A DNA stretch of 39,183 nt from an uncultured bacterium (GTDB lineage Bacteria > Planctomycetota > Phycisphaerae > Phycisphaerales > SM1A02): assembly GCA_903898755.1 (NCBI GenBank), contig CAIUGT010000105.1:1-39183 (forward strand), read 5' to 3'. Position 1 is the stretch's first letter. Each line of letters starts with the position of its first letter. Both the position numbers and the translations under genes were made by a program. Shown here piece after piece: positions 34,493 to 39,183 of this stretch. The notes below the pieces were generated by a model. The model saw only the letters and a list, made by a program, of their open reading frames with translations. It did not search any database and was not told where the DNA came from.

Positions 34493-34537
34493 CTTGAAAT
34501 ACATATTTGAGTTTGCGGTGCGAACCGCAAGCTGCAC

Positions 34538-35398
34538 TTACTTGGTGGGTTCGTCGTCGTTGCTTTTAGCGCGAACCGGCGCCGCACTCTTGGAGGACGA
34601 AGCCGCAGGAGGGAGCTCCGTTGGATCGCCACCCGCGATAATAGGAATAGTCATTGGACTTAAGAAAATTTCAACGCGGCGGTTGGCGGCGGCACCATTG
34701 GCACCGTTGGCAACCACTGGTCGATATTCGCCGTAGCCGGCGACTTGCATGCGGTTGGCGGCAACGCCATCGGACACAAGCGCATCACGCACGCTGATGG
34801 CGCGATGCGCCGACAGATACATATTGGTTGGATGCTGCGCTGCGACGCGACGAATTGGAACGTTGTCGGTGTGACCAACAACTTTCACTTCGAATTGTTG
34901 CGCAATTGATTGATTCAAAATGCCAGCGAGTTTGTCAACCAAAGTTTTTGCCGCTGGCTTGATGGCGACCGAGCCAGAATCAAATGTGAAGTCGCTTGAG
35001 AAGCGCAACATTCCTGTGCGCGCGTCGAAGGTCAACACATCTGGATATTGCGCAGCCAAATCAGCGAGCGCTTTATTCAACTCCGCAGGAAGGGGACCAA
35101 CGCCCATTTCACCAACTTGTTTGAGAAGGCGTTCGTAATCGGCAAGCAATTTATCGATGTCGCCCTTGGCTCCATTGCGAAGGCCGGCGAGTGCTTCAAG
35201 GTCGGCCGCCGCCGCGGCCATTTGCGCGCGAAGACGTTCTTCATTTGTGCGCGCCGTTTGCAAATCACTTTGCGTGGCCAACAATGTTTGTTCTTGACCG
35301 CGGTATGCAGTCAACAGATCGTCATACTTCTGTTGAGGAACGCATGCGGCAAACAATACAGGGACAAGTGCAATGAACGTGATTCGCTTCCAGGCCAT
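34538..35398 (-). CDS. OmpA-family peptidoglycan-binding lipoprotein
   Basis: The product has 286 residues from the ATG at 35398, with a GGAG site 8 nt upstream. The signal peptide ends in lipobox F16-A17-A18-C19. A helical, coiled-coil-like stretch (about 22-95) precedes an OmpA-like domain (about 130-246). That domain has the usual order LRFSSDFTFDSGS, VVGHTDNVPIRR, LSAHRAISVRDALV, MQVAGYGEYRPV and NRRVEIFLSP, and binds diaminopimelate of peptidoglycan in known relatives. The tail is Ser/Ala/Pro-rich. The protein likely tethers the outer membrane to the wall, like Pal. GHTDNVPI also occurs in MotB, but the lipobox argues against MotB. Confidence 0.9.
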   Translation of the reverse strand: MAWKRITFIALVPVLFAACVPQQKYDDLLTAYRGQEQTLLATQSDLQTARTNEERLRAQMAAAAADLEALAGLRNGAKGDIDKLLADYERLLKQVGEMGVGPLPAELNKALADLAAQYPDVLTFDARTGMLRFSSDFTFDSGSVAIKPAAKTLVDKLAGILNQSIAQQFEVKVVGHTDNVPIRRVAAQHPTNMYLSAHRAISVRDALVSDGVAANRMQVAGYGEYRPVVANGANGAAANRRVEIFLSPMTIPIIAGGDPTELPPAASSSKSAAPVRAKSNDDEPTK

Positions 35399-35706
35399 CG
35401 AAGGTTCTCCAGTAAGTGGGTCGAATGCGATTTCTAGCGATCGCTTAAGGCGGAGAGTGTAGCGCAAGTGGGTGAAACGCGACGAGGCGAAACGAGTTTA
35501 ATTCGCAATGCGTGAGGCTTGAAGAGACGCGACACTTAGCCACGGGGGTTGGTTGGTCGGCGATAAACTTGTACTTATGGTTGACCTAAGCAAATTCAAA
35601 CCTAGGCTTGGGACAACTCTTGGTGGTTACGTATATTTGAAGTTTCACTCATGAAATAGTGAATCCAAGTTTTCAGAGTCATTCAACCGATAGGTAAAAG
35701 AGAACC
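35399..35706. other. Divergent intergenic region, 308 bp
   Basis: It should contain promoters for the OmpA-family gene (minus) and the Minf_1886 gene (plus). A TTGGGA-N18-TATATT pair (35608-35613 and 35632-35637) resembles a sigma-70 promoter for the plus gene. A 6-bp inverted repeat TTCACT/AGTGAA lies at 35644-35663. No coding potential is seen. Confidence 0.4.
35608..35637 (+). promoter_or_regulatory. Possible sigma-70-type promoter
   Basis: TTGGGA, an 18-bp spacer and TATATT, ending 69 bp before the GTG start at 35707. Only the sequence match supports it. Confidence 0.3.
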
Positions 35707-36123
35707 GTGTCGACAGAGCAAACCCAACAACCCAATGTGGATATTGATTTGAAGCAAGTCGCCGCGAAGGCGGGACCTTATCCAACAACTGCGTATCGAT
35801 TTGTGCGCGAAGGATTGTCCCGAACGGTGGAAAGGTCTCAAGGGTTGGATTCTTCGGAGGCAGATCGGCATATTTCTGGACAACAATTATGCATGGGCTT
35901 GCGTGAATTCGCCATTGAGCGCTACGGTTTGTTGGCGCCAGTGGTGTTGCAAAGTTGGCATGTGCATCGAACAGATGATTTTGGACGCATTGTGTTCGCC
36001 ATGATCGACGCTGGCTTGCTCAGCAAAACCCCGCAAGATTCATTTGAAGATTTCCGTGGCGTATTTGATTTTGGCGAGGCCTTCAGCCGCGACCGATTGA
36101 TCAACGCCATGAACCACCGCTGA
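35707..36123 (+). CDS. Minf_1886-family conserved protein
   Basis: The product has 138 residues from a GTG start. It matches my recollection of the Minf_1886 family, found in planctomycetes and verrucomicrobia. The characteristic parts are YRFVREGLSRTVER, HISGQQLCMGLREFAIERYG, VLQSWHVHRTDDFGRIVFAM and DSFEDFRGVFDFGEAF. Family members are small soluble proteins without a known role. There is no signal or membrane segment. The gene lies about 100 bp upstream of the AI-2E-type permease gene on the same strand. Confidence 0.85.
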   Translation: MSTEQTQQPNVDIDLKQVAAKAGPYPTTAYRFVREGLSRTVERSQGLDSSEADRHISGQQLCMGLREFAIERYGLLAPVVLQSWHVHRTDDFGRIVFAMIDAGLLSKTPQDSFEDFRGVFDFGEAFSRDRLINAMNHR

Positions 36124-36223
36124 AGCAAGGGTGCTTCGCTGAACATGCGCGACCTTGTCCGAATGTTGAAATTGAAATGTGAAATCATCGCCAGAGTCGG
36201 TGGAATCGTTTAGCATTCGCCCC

Positions 36224-37642
36224 ATGCCCGACGAACAAGACACAACGCGTCTGTCCAAATTGCACTTGTGGCAAATTCAAGGTGTTCGAGACGCGCTTGT
36301 CATTGCAATGTTTGTTGTGATTTTCTACGCCGGCTACGCCATGCGTTCCGTCACGGTGCCGTTGTTAATCGCGTTTGGTTTGGCGTACTTGGTGGAGCCA
36401 ATAGTGGAAAGTGTGTGCCGTCGTATGCGCATGTCCAGGCCTGCGGCGGTTGGAACCATCATGGCGACCGCTGGTTTGGGATTGCTTGTGGCATTGGTGA
36501 TCGCGGTGCCAATTGTGATTGGTCAAAGCGTTTCATTTGTTGAATCATTTCGCAGCGGCCGTTTCAACTCGGTGATTGACCGAGCGCAGGCGGTCGTGCC
36601 GGAACCGTATCAAGATCAAGTGCAAAAGATTCGCTTGTGGTTCAGCGAAAATGTTGGTTCTGGTAGCGGCATTGCTGAAAGCGATCCGAAGTCAACCGTG
36701 ATAAGTGGCGAAACCGCGGACACTGCGCATGCAAAGGCGACATCACGCGCAATTGATTCAAAGGCGCAAGATTCCGCCGCGGTTGTCAATTCAAATTCTG
36801 CCGCACAAGCGGCGGCAAAGTCCGTGTCGGATAAATCATCCGCAAAATTGGTCAGCCAAGCGTCCATTGATATCGCGGTTGAGGAGGCTTTGAACAAGCG
36901 CGGCTATTTTGGCGCGCAGCCAGGTGGAGCATTTTCATGGACCAACATGTTTGGCTCAAGCGTGCAGGGCGTGCTGGCCACGGCGCTTGAATTTCTCACG
37001 GTTGGATTCTTGATCGCGTTGATTCCGTTTTACTTTTGGTTTTTCTCGGTCAGCTTCCCATCGGCCATCGCAAAATTGCGCGCCTTGATTCCAGAGAAAC
37101 ACCGTGATGGAACAGTGAAGTTGATTGTGGAGATGGATCACGCGGTGAGCGGATTTGTGCGCGGAAGAATTGTGATTAGCTTGATCATGGCGATCATGTT
37201 CGCCATTGGTTGGAAGGTGTGCGGCGTTCCGTACGCCATTACGCTGGGCTTGGTGATTGGTTTATTTAGCGTGGTGCCGTATCTCAGCGCGGTGGGATTG
37301 CCAATCGCCATTGGCCTGTTGATTGTTGACCAACTTGTGTTGCCCGAGGAGGCGCGCATGAGTTGGATGTGGATTGTGGTTGGCCCGTCGCTGGTGTATG
37401 CGATCGTGCAATTATTAGAGGGATATGTGCTGATTCCCGTGATCGCTGGACGTGCCACTGACTTGGGTCCCGTGAGTATTTTTGTGGCTGTTCTTGCGGG
37501 CGCCGCGCTTGCGGGCGTGTACGGAATGTTGCTCAGCATTCCAGTTGCAGCGTGCCTGAAGATTTACGGGCGCGAAGTGATCATGCCGCGCGTGAAAGCG
37601 TGGAGCAGTGGCGAGGCCGACGATTTGTTACCCCTGAATTAG
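36224..37642 (+). CDS. AI-2E (PerM/YdiK) family transporter
   Basis: The product has 472 residues from the ATG at 36224; an in-frame GTG at 36179 would add 15. It is a polytopic membrane protein of the AI-2E family (TqsA/PerM-like), which includes an autoinducer-2 exporter and Na+/H+ antiporters. Membrane segments are near 22-60, 75-100, 250-280, 310-340, 345-370 and 390-440. Typical stretches are VPLLIAFGLAYLVEPIV, FYFWFFSVSFP, GRIVISLIMAIMFAIGWKVCG, LFSVVPYLSAVGLPIAI and LEGYVLIPVIAGR. Between the first and second membrane halves is an unusual Ser/Ala/Lys-rich hydrophilic insertion (about 145-215). The substrate is unknown. Its stop overlaps the ffh stop by 4 bp, tail to tail. Confidence 0.88.
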   Translation: MPDEQDTTRLSKLHLWQIQGVRDALVIAMFVVIFYAGYAMRSVTVPLLIAFGLAYLVEPIVESVCRRMRMSRPAAVGTIMATAGLGLLVALVIAVPIVIGQSVSFVESFRSGRFNSVIDRAQAVVPEPYQDQVQKIRLWFSENVGSGSGIAESDPKSTVISGETADTAHAKATSRAIDSKAQDSAAVVNSNSAAQAAAKSVSDKSSAKLVSQASIDIAVEEALNKRGYFGAQPGGAFSWTNMFGSSVQGVLATALEFLTVGFLIALIPFYFWFFSVSFPSAIAKLRALIPEKHRDGTVKLIVEMDHAVSGFVRGRIVISLIMAIMFAIGWKVCGVPYAITLGLVIGLFSVVPYLSAVGLPIAIGLLIVDQLVLPEEARMSWMWIVVGPSLVYAIVQLLEGYVLIPVIAGRATDLGPVSIFVAVLAGAALAGVYGMLLSIPVAACLKIYGREVIMPRVKAWSSGEADDLLPLN

Positions 37643-39123
37643 CGCTTTTTGCGCGACTTAAATTTGCTCTTGATGCTTTCAGTGTGAGTGGATTTGCGTC
37701 CCATCAACGCGCCAAGATTTGGCATGCCGCCTGGTCCACCTGAAGCCATGTCTTTCATGGCTTTCATTTTTCCAAACGCACCAAGGCCCGCCAGTTGCGT
37801 GGTCATTTTTTGCATGACCTCAAATTGCTTCACAAGTTTGCCCACTTCCGCGATGGTGGAACCACTGCCCGCGGCAATGCGGCGAGCGCGGCTTTTCTGT
37901 TGATCAACGCAGCGCACATCCTTGCGCTCGGCGGCGGTCATGCTGCGGGCAATGCCTTCAATGCGATCAAGTTGCTTGTCATCCACATTGACATCTTTCA
38001 TCATGGATCCGACGCCTGGAAGCATGCCCAAAATTTGTTTCATGGGACCCATGCGTCGCAGTGATTTCAGTTGCGACAGAAAATCATCCATGGTGAACTG
38101 GCCTTTGGCCATGCGTTCGGCCATGCGCTCGGCTTCATCTTGGTCGACTTCTTTTTGCGCCTTTTCCACCAGGCTGACCACGTCGCCCATGCCCAACATG
38201 CGGCCGGCAATGCGCTCTGGATGGAATGGTTCAAGCGCGTCAAAGCGTTCGCCCACACCCACGAAAAGAATGGGCGCGCCGGTGACATATTTCACGCTGA
38301 GCGCGGCGCCGCCACGACTGTCGGAGTCGAACTTGCTGAGAATGATGCCATCGACATGCAATTGCTCATGGAAAGATTTCGCCGCGATGAGCGCGTCTTG
38401 ACCGGCCATGGAATCAACAACCAACAATGTTTGATGCGCCTCGGTGGCGCGGCGAACGCCTTGCAGTTCACGCATGAGCGTGTCATCCACATGCAAGCGA
38501 CCCGCGGTGTCGACAATGAGCGTGTCAAAGCGGCCTTCACGCGCTGCGCGGTATGCGCGTTGCGCCACGCCAACCGCCACGCCAACGGCTTTGCCATACT
38601 CCGCGCACTTGTCGGGTTCACCAAAGAAAGCCACGCGTGCTCCGCCTTTGCCTTCGGCGGCAACTTGCTCGGTGACGATGCGCAATTGTTCAACGGCGGC
38701 GGGTCGTTGCAGATCGCATGCTGCAACTAAAACGCTTCGGCCTTGCTCACGCAGGCGCGCCGCCAATTTTCCAGCGGTTGTTGTTTTGCCCGCGCCTTGC
38801 AAACCGCACAACAGAACCACGGTGGGTCCAGGCGTGACAGACATGATGTTGGGATCCACTGGCCCCATCAAACTCACAAGTTTTTTGTGGACCAAACCGA
38901 CAATTTCCTGCGCGGGGTTGAGGCTCTTGGTGACATCGCTGCCAATGGCTTCTTGCACAACGGAGTCGCAGAAGTCGCGCACCACTTCAACATGCACGTC
39001 GGCTTCAAGCAACGCGGTGCGGACATCCGCCATGGCCTCGCGCACATTCTCTTCGGTGATTTTTCCGCGGCCAGAAAGCCGTCGAAGCGCGCCGCCTAAT
39101 TTTTCTGAGAGTGATTCAAACAT
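37639..39123 (-). CDS. ffh: Signal recognition particle protein Ffh (SRP54)
   Basis: The product has 494 residues, slightly longer than the usual 450. Ffh binds signal sequences and SRP RNA and delivers ribosomes to FtsY in a GTP-dependent way. The N domain (1-95) is followed by the GTPase with G1 GLQGAGKTT (107-115), DLQRPAAVEQL, DTAGR (205-209) and S-K-F-D-S-D-S-R-G-G (263-272), where most Ffh have TKxDGDARGG. The methionine-rich M domain (about 325-470) includes the SRP RNA-binding region QQKSRARRIAAGSG. The C-terminus is basic (KSKFKSRKKR). The start ATG is 60 bp from the window edge. Together with secA it supplies targeting and export functions. Confidence 0.97.
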   Translation of the reverse strand: MFESLSEKLGGALRRLSGRGKITEENVREAMADVRTALLEADVHVEVVRDFCDSVVQEAIGSDVTKSLNPAQEIVGLVHKKLVSLMGPVDPNIMSVTPGPTVVLLCGLQGAGKTTTAGKLAARLREQGRSVLVAACDLQRPAAVEQLRIVTEQVAAEGKGGARVAFFGEPDKCAEYGKAVGVAVGVAQRAYRAAREGRFDTLIVDTAGRLHVDDTLMRELQGVRRATEAHQTLLVVDSMAGQDALIAAKSFHEQLHVDGIILSKFDSDSRGGAALSVKYVTGAPILFVGVGERFDALEPFHPERIAGRMLGMGDVVSLVEKAQKEVDQDEAERMAERMAKGQFTMDDFLSQLKSLRRMGPMKQILGMLPGVGSMMKDVNVDDKQLDRIEGIARSMTAAERKDVRCVDQQKSRARRIAAGSGSTIAEVGKLVKQFEVMQKMTTQLAGLGAFGKMKAMKDMASGGPGGMPNLGALMGRKSTHTESIKSKFKSRKKR

Positions 39124-39183
39124 GATTGGGGAATCCTAGGCGAAAGTCGCTTTGAAGCAGGACGCAATAAAGAATGAAGACCG

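Noticed and set aside
34538-35398. MotB-like stator protein
   Set aside because: GHTDNVPI occurs in MotB, but the protein has a lipobox and no MotB membrane helix, and no motA is next to it.

Overview
The window is a 39 kb piece of a bacterial chromosome with moderate G+C and dense genes on both strands. It most likely comes from a planctomycete of the Phycisphaerae type. This is inferred from several features together: secreted proteins ending in dockerin-like calcium-loop motifs (D-x-D-x-S/N-G-x-V/I-D), a SecA of about 1350 residues with large insertions, a Minf_1886-type protein, a DUF1080 lipoprotein, and tRNA genes without encoded CCA. No phage, insertion sequence, CRISPR array or replication origin was seen.

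Layout. Bases 1-5949 hold the 3' part of a giant secreted protein made of TIG/IPT domains, then FN3 domains, then a dockerin-like end. Next come a DUF1648 membrane protein, a DUF1080 lipoprotein, a methyltransferase, a thioredoxin-like protein, a small zinc-ribbon membrane protein and tRNA-Lys (to 9115). secA fills 9159-13220. A small Cys-containing exported protein and a copper-type P-ATPase diverge from about 13.7 kb. Then follow an M48 protease lipoprotein, a small membrane protein, a CAU-anticodon tRNA, trpA and lexA (16.1-19.0 kb). A candidate ORF overlaps the 5' end of lexA. From 19.7 kb there is a PLP enzyme with a truncated hemoglobin, a SPOR lipoprotein, and a divergent AMP-dependent ligase.

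The region 24.3-34.2 kb is the most unusual. Three exported proteins on the minus strand carry seven copies of a 9-cysteine module with nearly fixed spacing, and each ends in a dockerin-like segment. One of them (1007 residues) is built from four repeating lamin-tail-like units, each with an embedded calcium-type loop, and is preceded by a leader that can fold into stable hairpins. Between these genes lie a plus-strand run (peroxiredoxin, chagasin-like protease inhibitor lipoprotein, degenerate EEP-fold protein), tRNA-Gly and a lone mlaE permease gene.

The last part has an OmpA-family lipoprotein, a Minf_1886 protein, an AI-2E-type permease, and ffh, which overlaps the permease gene tail to tail.

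How the genes fit together: much of the window concerns the envelope and export. secA and ffh supply protein targeting and translocation. Many other products are lipoproteins, membrane proteins or secreted repeat proteins. The window shows no clear defence or biosynthetic gene cluster. The best candidate for something undescribed is the cysteine-module/dockerin-like protein set with its structured leader. Start codons were often moved downstream of the longest open frame to fit signal peptides or Shine-Dalgarno sites.
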